This document shows positions 24,001-33,843 of a DNA stretch of 64,000 nt, one piece after another. A program made the translations under genes and the position numbers. The DNA comes from Rosellinia necatrix. Its lineage: Eukaryota > Ascomycota > Sordariomycetes > Xylariales > Xylariaceae. Below the pieces are notes generated by a model. It ran no database searches. It saw nothing but the letters and a program-made list of their open reading frames with translations, and had not been told where the DNA came from. The DNA is taken from contig JAGYVD010000002.1 in NCBI GenBank assembly GCA_021209875.1, positions 6,324,001 to 6,388,000 of the forward strand. The letters are read 5' to 3'. The first letter of the stretch is position 1, and each line of letters starts with the position of its first letter.

Positions 24001-24252
24001 GGCCGGGCTCCCATCTCCGCCGAGGACCCTTAATTCACCCCCATGCGTTTCCAATATGATCGCACCCTGCTTGATATCCGTCATCATGCTATTAAATTCG
24101 TCCCTAATAGATAATCTTTCGTTGTCCATACTTCCTTCCTCATCGCCGTCCTCATCGCTAAGAATGGCGAAGACATCTTCGTTTAATTGCGAGTGGGATG
24201 CGTGGCTGGTACTATCAATGGTGGTTGAACGATGCAGTGTTATTTGTGGCAT
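21054..24252 (-). CDS. Ankyrin-repeat protein with C-terminal subtilase (S8) domain, catalytic triad intact, three exons, 1002 aa
   Basis: Exons on the minus strand are 22322-24252, 21871-22228 and 21054-21773, with donors GTGAGT and GTAAGT and acceptors CCTTAG and ACTCAG; phases 2 and 0 fit. Residues about 145-275 hold four ankyrin-type units (GETLLHEAARN, GLTCLHIAAQR, GNTLLHVAVDI, GLTPLR). A middle region of about 380 residues has no named domain and is shared with the paralogue on the right (GNNAVLRSWLSPEGL). The subtilase has Asp in LALIDDGVDG (about 684), His in AHGHGTIMA (about 722) and Ser in ESGSSLATALASG (about 885). The usual oxyanion Asn is replaced by SVSD, which may be a trait of this subfamily. 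There is no signal peptide, so it should act inside the cell. Ankyrin and subtilase parts are combined in fungal cell-death and non-self proteins, a likely but unproven role here. Confidence 0.85.
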
Positions 24253-24935
24253 GATTTCAGGTCAAGAAAGTGAAGTTGGTTCCTGGGTTAATGATTCACT
24301 AGAACCTTGCAATTCAACCGTAACAGTCGGGCTCGACGTGAAGTCTGCAAAGATGATAGCTGCAGAGACGCCAGAGTTTCAGCCGCGGTGCCCCGGGGTC
24401 CCGAGACGCTCGCTAGAACTTGCCCAGAGAAGATCTTACTGTCCCCCCTCCCTCCTCCTCCTTTCGGCGTTTTGAGCGCTACCCTGAAGGGTCGCTGGTG
24501 GACGCAACCACAATTTGGGGGCCAAGACCATGCTGGAAATGGAATAGTTTGTAATTCACCCATTCTTTCAGTAGTAAGAATCGAACTCGCCAGATACTGA
24601 CGAAGGCAGTTAGCTCTACCCTTACTCTTTCAGACCCTGACTGTGGGAGCAGAAAAAGAAAAGAGGAAGATGTTGTAGAGGGAGCAGAGCGGCGCGTCTT
24701 GATTTTTGCGCAAGAAGTTCGAACCTAGCATGTAAGGGTGAAGACTAGCACAACATCACAAAGGCTTCGGGTTCTAATTAATTGCTCTGTCTCTTCTACC
24801 ACGAGACCAATAACTCCGCTTTCCCATCGTTTACAGCACCAGCACCGTTTCATTTTGAGGTCTGGATTTGATCTGCACGAACCCGGGTTTGGTGTATATT
24901 GTTATTAGATCTGTGTCTGTGTAGTATGCGACTGT
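24253..24935. other. Spacer between the subtilase gene and the 318-aa gene
   Basis: No coding exon is supported. Two stretches on the minus strand (24575-24635 and 24755-24815) resemble parts of tRNA D and T arms but do not fold into a full cloverleaf, so I do not call a tRNA. Confidence 0.5.
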
Positions 24936-25892
24936 TCATTCATTGCTGGGCGACTTTTCATCTGTCTCGCTCTTGGGCTGCAAGCCCCCTCCTTTCCCCG
25001 AGCCCTCATCCGCCTTCGTAAGCGTCCCATCGCCGCGGAGCCTTGTAGTAGTCTCAACACGACAATGACCGTCTAAATCCTCCCCGAGATTTCCATTATT
25101 CACCCCCACATCCTCACTCTCTAGCGAGAACGACGAGTCGAATACCACGGGATCGTCTTTGGGGATCTTGCCTAGCAGCCGCTTGACAACGAAGCCTGTC
25201 TTGGATACTAGGTCCGCGTCTACTTCAATATTCACGCTGGCTCGGAATTTGGTTTGGTGTGGCTTCCGCTTCAGCAGGATGGCGGTGCGCAGCCGCGTCG
25301 GGATCCCAGATTCTGCCGTGCTATTTTCCATGAGTGTCCAAATGGCGGTATTCTTTGGGCCGAAGTCTCGCCCCTGCAGTCGCGTGATGCCGGAGAGGGA
25401 CACCTGGTCTGTTTTCTCGAACGCCTTTTTGAGAGCCCACCCGAACGAGGCCCCGGGAACGACCGGCCCAACGGGGGCTTCCAGCGAGACCTCTGCCGAC
25501 CGCTCTTTTTCAATCTGCACGGGCATGGGGTGGAGTGAGAAGTGACCCTTGGGCGCGACATTGGTTACCGAAGGTCCGGCATCCGCGCCCTCGCCGTGGA
25601 ACGTGAATGTGATCCGCGCCCATGTAAATCGCCTTGACTGCCTCCCGGGGCTGAACCAAAAGTCGGTCACGATGAGAGTGGCCGGGCCCCCTCTTGGGGT
25701 GTCCTTGTCGACGGCTTTGCCGTGGATGGTTGCGATCAAATCGGCCTGGACCACAAGTGAGTCTCCTCTGTCGACGATATTGGACCGGTTAATCTCTCCT
25801 GGGGCGTTCTTAATGCGATACGCGCCACCATCGCCCTCTGGGCTGAGATCTATGAACAAGCTGAGTCCACCGGTGCTTGTCGACGATGTCAT
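24936..25892 (-). CDS. Uncharacterised 318-aa fungal protein, partner candidate of the flanking subtilases
   Basis: One uninterrupted frame runs from ATG 25892. I do not recognise a named domain. What can be seen: no signal peptide; an amino half of alternating hydrophobic strands (SLFIDLSPEGDGG, ATLIVTDFWFSPG, RRFTWARITFTFHG) that suggests a beta-rich fold; a central Gly/Pro-rich segment (EAPVGPVVPGASFGWALKK); a very distinctive GRDFGPKNTAIWTLMEN...GIPTRLRTAILL block; KTGFVVKRLLGKIPKDDPVVFD; and a hydrophilic, probably disordered tail of about 55 residues rich in E, K, S and G. It is in tandem with the active subtilase gene (683 bp apart) and shares a 605-bp bidirectional promoter with the pseudoprotease paralogue. 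The position between two subtilase genes suggests that it is a substrate or partner. That is inference from context only. Confidence 0.8.
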   Translation of the reverse strand: MTSSTSTGGLSLFIDLSPEGDGGAYRIKNAPGEINRSNIVDRGDSLVVQADLIATIHGKAVDKDTPRGGPATLIVTDFWFSPGRQSRRFTWARITFTFHGEGADAGPSVTNVAPKGHFSLHPMPVQIEKERSAEVSLEAPVGPVVPGASFGWALKKAFEKTDQVSLSGITRLQGRDFGPKNTAIWTLMENSTAESGIPTRLRTAILLKRKPHQTKFRASVNIEVDADLVSKTGFVVKRLLGKIPKDDPVVFDSSFSLESEDVGVNNGNLGEDLDGHCRVETTTRLRGDGTLTKADEGSGKGGGLQPKSETDEKSPSNE

Positions 25893-26497
25893 GATTGCTG
25901 CAAAGATGGTGATTGATTGAAGGGGCAGCTGGAGCTTTAGTTGAAGATGCCGCTCGGCAATGTTATATATAGTTATATATATATATATGTATTGTTCCTG
26001 ACCGGATCACCATCATCACCATCATCACCATCACCATCATCCTGCCGCTACGCCACCTTAACCCCGCGTCTTATTACCACTCTATTGACCCGCTCTTACC
26101 GACCGATAGACTTGCGTAGTATGGGGGGTAACATGGTGGGAGCGAGGATCAGCTAAAGACTCTGTATTATGCAGCATTATCCACTGGACGCAATAGGCCA
26201 AGGACTTCTTCGTTGATTGGCTCGGCTTTGCCATCGTTGCTCACGGCTCCGTATCCCTGAGCGGAAACAGGTCTTGGCGGTCGAGGTCTTGGCGGTCGAG
26301 GTCTTGGCGGCTGAGGTCGCACACCCCTGCCCAATAAACAGCGGGCGGTATTCAGGAGCCGACGCGGACCAGTCGATGGGGCGCGTTGGCGGCAGTAAGG
26401 CGGTGCGGTGACACTTATCGATCTTCAACATCCGGCAAATGCTACAAGTCCATTCGAATGCATCAGATTCATTTTCATAATTACAGCAATAGATCAC
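25893..26497. promoter_or_regulatory. Bidirectional promoter between the 318-aa gene and the ankyrin/pseudo-subtilase gene
   Basis: A 605-bp divergent intergenic region. It contains a TATATATA tract (about 25968-25990), a CATCAC/CATCAT triplet array (26008-26042) and three tandem 15-bp units GTCTTGGCGGTCGAG (26271-26315, the last with one change). No exon is seen. Confidence 0.55.
26271..26315. repeat. Three tandem 15-bp repeats
   Basis: GTCTTGGCGGTCGAG is repeated at 26271, 26286 and 26301; the third copy reads GTCTTGGCGGCTGAG. It lies in the divergent promoter. Confidence 0.85.
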
Positions 26498-29400
26498 ATG
26501 CTTGAGCAGGATGAGATGCAGGGAAACGAGGAGAACGAGGAGATGCCCTCGCGCCCCTACAACTTCGAGGATTTCCTAGACAGCGAAGAAGAGGAAACCC
26601 CCTTTGAGACGGAACGCCCCCAAAGTTCGAGCGATACCAGGAAACAGTCTGATCTGATCGAGAGAATCATCAGCGGCAACTTTGACCTCGACTTGGGAGA
26701 CGAGACGACCAAGACCCAATTCCTTGCCGACTACAGGCCGTACTTCATAGGCGGCGAGGACGGCACACTAATCCACATGGCGCTGCGATCATGCGACGAC
26801 AGCGTGCAGCTCGACCGCCTCAAGCCGTTGTTCGCGCTCATTGTCGGAGAGTATCCGGAGATTCTAGAAGTGAGGAACTCAATGGCAGAGACCACCCTGC
26901 ACTACGCAATCCGGCAAGGACTCTCAGACGCGGCTGAATATCTCTGCCGCTGTGCTCCGAGAGAAGCTGCGGCGAATGCCATCAGTTGTCGCGGGCGCAT
27001 CGAAGGGAACTGTCTTCACGCCGCCATCCTGTCTCATTTGAAGATAACCACAACTGAATACCTTATCTCTGTCTGCGAGCCAGACGCAGCCGTGGCCGTG
27101 GATGATCTGGGCCGTACACCGCTTCATTACGCAGTCGGCGAAGCCCACAAGCCCAGTGCCAAGCGCGCGACCGTGAGATCCGATAGTACGACGACCAAAA
27201 GAGAGCATCGCTCGTCACGTTCGCCGGACCTCGTCCGCCTTCTTGTAGAGAAAAATGATATGGTTCTGCGTTCGCGTGACGCAATGGGTCGAACACCATA
27301 CCAGCAGCGGGTTAGTCGCCTAGAGGGTAAGATGGCAAGGGCGAAACAAAGGAAAAACGACGCGTTGCGCCGGGCTGCGGAACATTATGCAAGGGTCGAT
27401 CGACCAGCGATTAAACAGGCCAAGGGCGACATGCTAGACTCTGTGTCGCCACTCTTGGTAGGCCGTAAACCGTTATATACAGAACTGCTCAGGGGAGACC
27501 TGAGGCGCATGGCCCCGGAGCACTATTTTGATATGATTCGACGGGGAACGGTGCATGACAGAGGCGACATCACAGGCTCTAAGTCATCATCCAGGTTAAA
27601 TCCTAAACCATCAAACACGGAACAGTCCGGGAGCGACACGATGGACCCTCAGCCGAACCTCCGGGAACTTGTACGCAAGGACCATATCGCCTCGTTCATT
27701 CTCCTGTACTGCATGAGGACATTCTCTCCGAAAGAGATCATCGAGTGCCTGTACGGGTCAAGCCAAGGTAAGGAACCTACTATCTCTTCAGAGAGCGGGT
27801 GGGGATAACTCGATCCTAGAGAGGCAGATAGAATTTGACCTGTCGGGACTTCCAACAAAATCAATCTCTGAAGACTATCTCGACCGGCTTTCGAAGCACC
27901 TTCAGTTTGAGAGTGTTCTAAAATACGTTGTGTTGCCCCGCCTCGCCGTCGAAACATCAGCAAAGTCTCCGATGTCTCGGGAGAGGTATGTACTATTTGA
28001 AATTCATGTTTCCATTTTCCCTACAAAACGGCATCTCTGACCGAACGTGTGCCCCTGAACGCAAAGGGCGAGAAATGGCGGGGGCGGTAATCTGGTACCG
28101 GTATTCAACTGGCTTCGACTGAATGGCGTCGAAAAGATCCTGAAGGTGACAGTCGTGGACGACAAGGAACCTGCCCACACAGACTCCAACATCGAAGAGG
28201 CATTACATCATTTCGATATCGAAATATGGGACTGGAGGCGGCTCGACGTGAGTAGCGAAGTGATTTATACAGTTGCCCCTCGTGCCAAAGAGATACACCT
28301 GTACTCGACCGGAAACAACGCGGTTCTTATGGGGTGGGCGAGCCCGGAAGGCCTGCCTAAGTTCGCCGAGGTATGAGACATGAACCGTTCGCTAGCGTAG
28401 CGCAGGCTTGGGCTTACAAAAACTACTAACGATCAGCTCAGGATCGTTAACATCTCTGTCCAAAAGGTATGAAGCCCCAGTGTCGACCCCTAATGGTGAA
28501 ACATGGGTTGGGCTGACATCCATCGATAGAGACGAGAAAGCATTGGCCGGCTGGAAGGGTACCTTCGTGTCTTCAGCGAGACCCTCGCGGCCCGGACGAA
28601 TGGCAGACTCAAGGTGCGCCATATGATTGTCGGTGATGACGATGTTGGGCTTGCATCGTCAGTCGAGAACAAGGAAAGATACATGCAAGCGTCAGTCCCC
28701 CCCTCCCCCCCCCTCCTCCGGACAAACCGCCCGGAGTTCATTGGCTGACCGGAGATGACCGGCGACAGAGAGACCCCTTGGGTTGACTGTATACGGAATT
28801 TCGTCAAGCTGTTGTACCGCGCCCCGACGTTCAAGGAGATCCAACCCATCAAGATCGGAGTCGTAGACGACGGCATCGATGGCTCGCTCACACTTTTCGA
28901 GGGCAAGATAGCCGCTGGCAAATCATTCCATTACACCACGAATGGGCTAATAAGTCCCTACTTCATTTCGTCGACCGGCCACGGAACGCTTATATGTACA
29001 ATAATCGCCACGCTATGCCCCAACGCGAGTTTATACATAGCCAAGCTCGCCAGAGAACACAGCAACTCCAAGGAATTATCCGAGGTACGTTTGAGATTCC
29101 GTTTAGGAGATCTTGGGCTAAGATGACTGCCATAGGCTATCCGCTGGGCTACAGACCACGGCGTCGATATGATAGTCTTTAGCGGGATTATTTCCCCACT
29201 GAAAACCGACCAGGCGGGCGTCATGGGTGTCGCCGAAGCCGCCAGCCGAGCGATGACAAGAAAAATCATGATGTTCTATGCTGCCAACGACAGGGGGAGC
29301 TACGTGCACGAACCCTCTTACCTCGGCCGTTGCGTCCGGATCGGCGGCGAAGCTAGAGGAATCGCCAAGCTCGCGGAAGTCGACACGGCCGGTGTAGATT

Positions 29401-29792
29401 TCATCCTGCCGGGCGACTACACACTCCCCTCCCACCACGAGACAGGGCTCAACTTCTCCGACGTCACGGGCCACCCCGTGGCAACCGCCATCGCCGCCTC
29501 CCTCGCGGGGTTCCTCCTCTTCTGTAGCCGCTTTTTAGGCGACGACGAGTACAGCGAGTGGCTGGCCCATGGCGGCATGCGCCTCGCCTTCAGGACGATG
29601 GCGGAGGGCCGGGACGGCAAGTTCCCCGTTGTGCAGGAGTTCTTTGAGCGCCGCTTCATGCAGGAGCTGAGATCGAGAAAAGGGCCGGCACGGGAGCAGA
29701 ACGGACGTGGGATCACAGGCATAGAGTGGGACGAGGATTGCAGGAAGGCGCTAAAGGTGGTGATGGACTCATTGAAGGGGGAAAACGCATAA
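26498..29792 (+). CDS. Ankyrin-repeat protein with C-terminal subtilase-like domain lacking the catalytic serine, seven exons, 967 aa
   Basis: Exons are 26498-27767, 27820-27985, 28067-28370, 28437-28466, 28530-28690, 28769-29084 and 29136-29792; every junction has GT..AG and fitting phase. Ankyrin-like units (GTLIHMALRS, ETTLHYAIRQ, GNCLHAAILS, GRTPLHYAVGE) lie at about 95-260. The middle shares GNNAVLMGWASPEGL with the paralogue on the left. In the subtilase-like part Asp (VVDDGIDG, about 677), His (STGHGTLIC, about 715) and the oxyanion-type Asn (YAANDRG, about 800) are present, but the serine block reads VTGHPVATAIAAS, so Pro (about 863) sits where Ser is expected. The last two introns match the two introns of the paralogue in position and phase; the four others are extra. 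Start 26498 is chosen over an in-frame ATG at 26408 because it begins a hydrophilic amino end; this is uncertain. Likely a pseudoprotease with a regulatory or decoy role. Confidence 0.8.
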
Positions 29793-30850
29793 AAAGCGTT
29801 TGTGTGTATTTTAAAAGGGAAGATGATACGGATTTGACCATTCTTTTCTTGGTCCCTTATTTAGTATCTTTTGAATAAAAGATAGATATTTAATCATGAA
29901 GCGGCCGTGGATTCCGCTAAGAATACAGTAGCTAGTTAGTTTTGCTCCCAAACAACCTTTATACTCTATTTTGGCCCATCCCTACACATCAGACCCCTGA
30001 GTTCAAATGCGGGATGATCGTATGCAATGCGAACGCGCGGAACCGAATAGCAGCTCGAGGCAAGGACATTCGAGGCCGAATAGGCCGAATAGCAGCTCAA
30101 GGGAAGGAAATAGTATCGCCTTGGGTTGTTAGTGGGACGCTGAGAGGGGAGGCACAGCCCGTAGTGCGATGTGCGGATATCCATCCCATTTATAAACAAT
30201 CCGGCTGTCCAGTGCTACCTAGTCAACCTTGGTTATTCTCGAGTAATTTAGTTTTATTATTATAGGCGATGTAGCCTTGTAGGCCACCTGCTAATGTATA
30301 ACTGACTGTAACCGTACGACTTGCGCTCGAGAGGAGAGGGTTCGAACTTATTCTACTGCATTACACTTATCTCGAGCGAAAGTTTCAAACTAGGCACGTA
30401 TATATATATATATACCTCCTGACCCCCTCAAAGATCTTCTTATTATCCCACCGGAATCGCCACATGATGATTCCAGTGATTGTTCCGCATTAGGCAGAAT
30501 AGTACCAGCCCGCTATCTAAAGCTGTACTAGCCCATAATCATATTGGTAGCGAGCCCGTGACCGTGCTGTTTCGAGGCCCGTACTAGTCCAAGACCGTAC
30601 CGGTACGTCACCCATAGTTGTTACTGGTTCGAAATGTTGTACTAGAATCTGTTTTACAATAAACGGTCTTAGTTTTTATGCAATTATAGTAGTACACAAG
30701 GAGGGGAATTAACCAGAGGTCCGTGCCCAGTGGAGCCGGGCTTGGTTCCGTGACGGTCATGAATGCGCACCAACTAGACCAGCCTGAATGGGTGGAGGAC
30801 AACAAGTTTATAAGATGGGGACCGGTCCAGCCACAGCGGCTTTTCTTTTC
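29793..30850. other. Intergenic region, no gene seen
   Basis: No exon chain is supported. It holds an imperfect duplication of GAATAGCAGCTC(A/G)AGG-type sequence at about 30045-30112, a TATATATA tract near 30400, and a repeated GTACTAG/CCGTACC-like set near 30520-30606. Confidence 0.5.
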
Positions 30851-30852
30851 CC

Positions 30853-30912
30853 GTGGTGGTACACAGAACGAACACGGCCTCGGGAATGAGCCCCTTTTTA
30901 GCGGACTACATT
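30853..30912 (+). mobile_element. Possible short Ty3/Gypsy integrase relic
   Basis: One frame reads VHRTNTASGMSPFLADY, close in pattern to the ATGxSPFxxxYG segment near the end of Ty3/Gypsy integrases. Only about 17 residues match, with nothing convincing on either side, so the call is weak and could be chance. Confidence 0.3.
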
Positions 30913-31272
30913 TCAACCCGGGACTCCGTTTGCCGTGATCAAGAAGTGTGCTATGGACCAAGCCAAGCAATGTCTAACCACACCGCCAGTCGTAGAGCGG
31001 GCATTGCCAATGCGTCGGCGACTGTTGATACCGATATCCGTAACCAACGCGCGCCATTGCAGCATTGGCAGGCATTCAGGCCGACGATAGAAAAGAATGG
31101 GATGAAGACTTGCTTTAAAGGTGCCCCCTAATACCAAAGGCCGTGACCACATTAGGTGATCACATTAGGTATTGTACTAGGTCCGTCCCAGATCCTCGGA
31201 TGTCAACGAACAACAGCCCCTAGTTCTTGATCAGAGACCGAGCAAGAGTTGCTCGAGGCATGCACTCGAGGC
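30913..31272. other. Upstream region of the Zn2Cys6 regulator
   Basis: No gene is seen. Just before the start codon the 13-bp unit CTCGAGGCATGCA is repeated in tandem (31252-31277), so the ATG used lies inside the second copy. Confidence 0.5.
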
Positions 31273-33611
31273 ATGCAGTCCAGCGATGAACTCGGCCCGG
31301 CCAGCTCAGAGAAGACGCACGAGGAATCCAGCGCCCGCAGGAGACCTAAACCACAGGTCTCATGCACTCAGTGCAGGACTAGGAAGTACGGCAGGTGTCA
31401 GCCCAATCGACGAGAGCCAGTCTTGCTCACCGAACCCGCAGGTTGAAATGCGATCGTGGTCTTCCATGCAAAAATTGTCGAAGGCGACCCCCGGGCACTT
31501 GTGTCTATGTGTCGAGTAGGGTCCAAAGAGGGTCGCGAAGGCCAATGCGTCAAGATCGCCTCGGCCACATATCCAATCGCATACAGGAGCTAGAGACCTT
31601 TGTCACTTCTGCCGCTCGGAAGGCTGCAGAGGGTACCCAAGGGGAGGAGCCCGCGCCGTCACTCAACGAACGCACCCCTGGGCCACCTCTTTCGGCCGCC
31701 GACCTTGGCATGAAGCTCTCTGGTTTAGCCGCCGCTCCTGCGCTGGCCGACCGGGAGAAAGAAACGCGGCTGATTGACGCCGAAAGCTGGGAAGCCCTTC
31801 TCCGAGAGGTAGACATCACGAGGCCAAAATGACGATGGGTTCGCTAACTATGCTAGATCGAAATTATCAAGTCCAGCGTAGATGACATGAGAGGTCCCGA
31901 GTCGTCGACCACAACGTTTTTGCGTCCATCATTGCTCTTTGGTTTCGGCGATGATGTCCCCATCGAGCATCTTGTCAACGCCTTACCAGCCAAACGAGTC
32001 ACTGATCGCCTTGTAAACATCTTCACCCGCGCTTCACATTTCCCCGACCCTCCCATCCATTTACCGACATTTCTAAGGGATTACAAGGCATTTTGGGAGA
32101 ACCCTCGCGAAGTAGAGCTCCCCTGGCTTTCTATATTGTTCTCTGCCATCGCCATTGCCCTTCAGTTCGTAGTTGAATCTGGGATAGATTTCGAAGAAAT
32201 ACCATTCCCGGTGGCTGCCTCGGAGAAATTTGCGTCTAAAGCAGCTGAATGTCTTCGGCGGTCTGATTACGCCAAACCAGTATCCAAAACGGTAGAAGCC
32301 ATGGTATGTAGTCACACATGAACAGTAACTAACGGGCTTGTCTAATGAATGTAGCTGATGTGTCTACTATGTGAACACACTTGGCTAGATGACTATCACT
32401 TTCGGGCATCTCTCATTCTAAACTTCGCCGTACGCATCGCCATGCGATCAGGCTACCACCGCGACCCTTCTCATTTCCAAGGGATGTCGACTTTTGACGG
32501 TGAGCTACGACGGAGAACGTGGTCACTCCTAGTTCAACTTGACTTCATTTTTGCCTCCTATCTCGGACTCCCTCCACACATTAGGCATTACCAAAATGAT
32601 ACAAGGCTCCCAGCAGATATTCCAGACGAAGATTTGTATCCAGAAATGATAGATTTGCCAGCTTCTCGGGCCGCCAATGAACCTTCGACGATAGGATTCC
32701 TAAACTATCGGTCCCAAATCGCTACTCTCCTTGGCCAAATAATGGACTACGTAACATCGTCCCGGGAGGTTTCTTATGAGAAAATAATCGCTCTTGACAA
32801 TGCCATTACGGAGCAGGCAAATACATGCCCCGCCTGGCTCAAGGCATCCACTGCCCCTGACGTGTCGGTTCATGGATCCATCAACCTAAACCGAGCCATA
32901 GAAATCGATATCCTACAGCAACGTGCGCGCATCACTCTTCACCGCCGATTTTTAGCTCCTGCTCGAACCAATCGGGAATATTCATACTCTCGCGATGCCT
33001 GTCTGTCAGCTGCGACAAGAGTGCTCCGGCACCAACGAACACTATCCAAACTCTCGTTCGAGGTTGATGGGATGGTTTTGGATAATTGGCGATCTATGTC
33101 CCTCATGTGTCATGATTTTCTCCTCTCCGCTATGGTTCTCTGCGTTGGTATAGGGCATACCCTACGAGATGGCTTAGTATTCAAGGTGCCTCCTGGATCA
33201 ATATACGGTGTTGAGGATATTAGGGAACACTTAGAGCTGCTCAAATCGTGCCGAAGATTCCTCGCCAGTAAAAAGATACCAAACCCCGCCACTCACAAGG
33301 CGATACAAGCTATTGATACCGTGGTCTCTGAGGCGTACAAAGCGTTGGAAACGAATAGGGATGATCCAGAGCCCATCCAGGGCAATACGAGTGAGCTGTG
33401 GTTGTCCTCAACGTCTTCTCATCCTCTGATAGCGCGCGGAACATCTTCCCAAACCAATACCTCTCCAACCTCGGACGCCCTCCAAGGCATTTCAAATACT
33501 TTCTTTCCTCCTGTCGGCAACTATCATCTGGCTTCACCAAACGCAAGAATAACCCATGAGTTCCCTGACGGCCTCGCCACGATATTCGACTGGAATACAT
33601 GGGAATCTTGA
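31273..33611 (+). CDS. Zn2Cys6 (GAL4-type) transcription factor with fungal-specific domain, four exons, 727 aa
   Basis: Exons are 31273-31385, 31442-31808, 31857-32303 and 32355-33611. The first 56-bp intron splits the zinc cluster; splicing gives CTQCRTRKLKCDRGLPCKNC plus a sixth cysteine (C-x2-C-x6-C-x5-C-x2-C-x7-C), and without splicing the motif is destroyed. A short linker and a helical dimerisation stretch (ISNRIQELETFV) follow. From about residue 190 comes the fungal_trans domain (FPDPPIHLPTFLRDY, GYHRDPSHF, LRRRTWSLLVQLDFIFASYL, RLPADIPDEDLYPE). It is a nuclear DNA-binding regulator, probably a homodimer on CGG-type half sites. The gene converges on the tyrosinase gene 232 bp away and may control it, which is inference. 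The TTG codon 24 bases upstream of the chosen ATG was rejected as a start. Confidence 0.9.
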
Positions 33612-33843
33612 AATGTAAAGAGTATAGTCATATGTGAGGAGGCGGTAGCAGAGCAGGAATTCTAAGATATGGTCCATTAGATTCCTATATTAAGATTAGA
33701 GCTTCGCTCGAGCCCTTGCGTCGCTGGGAGACTATAGGAATAAAAACTACAGTTAGGCATGTCGGACGAGAGATCTCTAGATCGTGCATTTTATCAACAT
33801 AGGAAAACCGAGATGTCAACAATAATGCTCAAGCTTTTGTCGT

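Noticed and set aside
24570..24640. tRNA gene on the minus strand (GGGTAGAGC and GTTCGATTC words)
   Set aside because: A-box- and B-box-like words are present, but the acceptor stem does not pair and the T stem has mismatches; no full cloverleaf could be drawn.
30310..30400. tRNA-like GGTTCGAAC word with inverted GCGCTCGAG / CTCGAGCG arms
   Set aside because: No D arm or anticodon arm at the needed distances.
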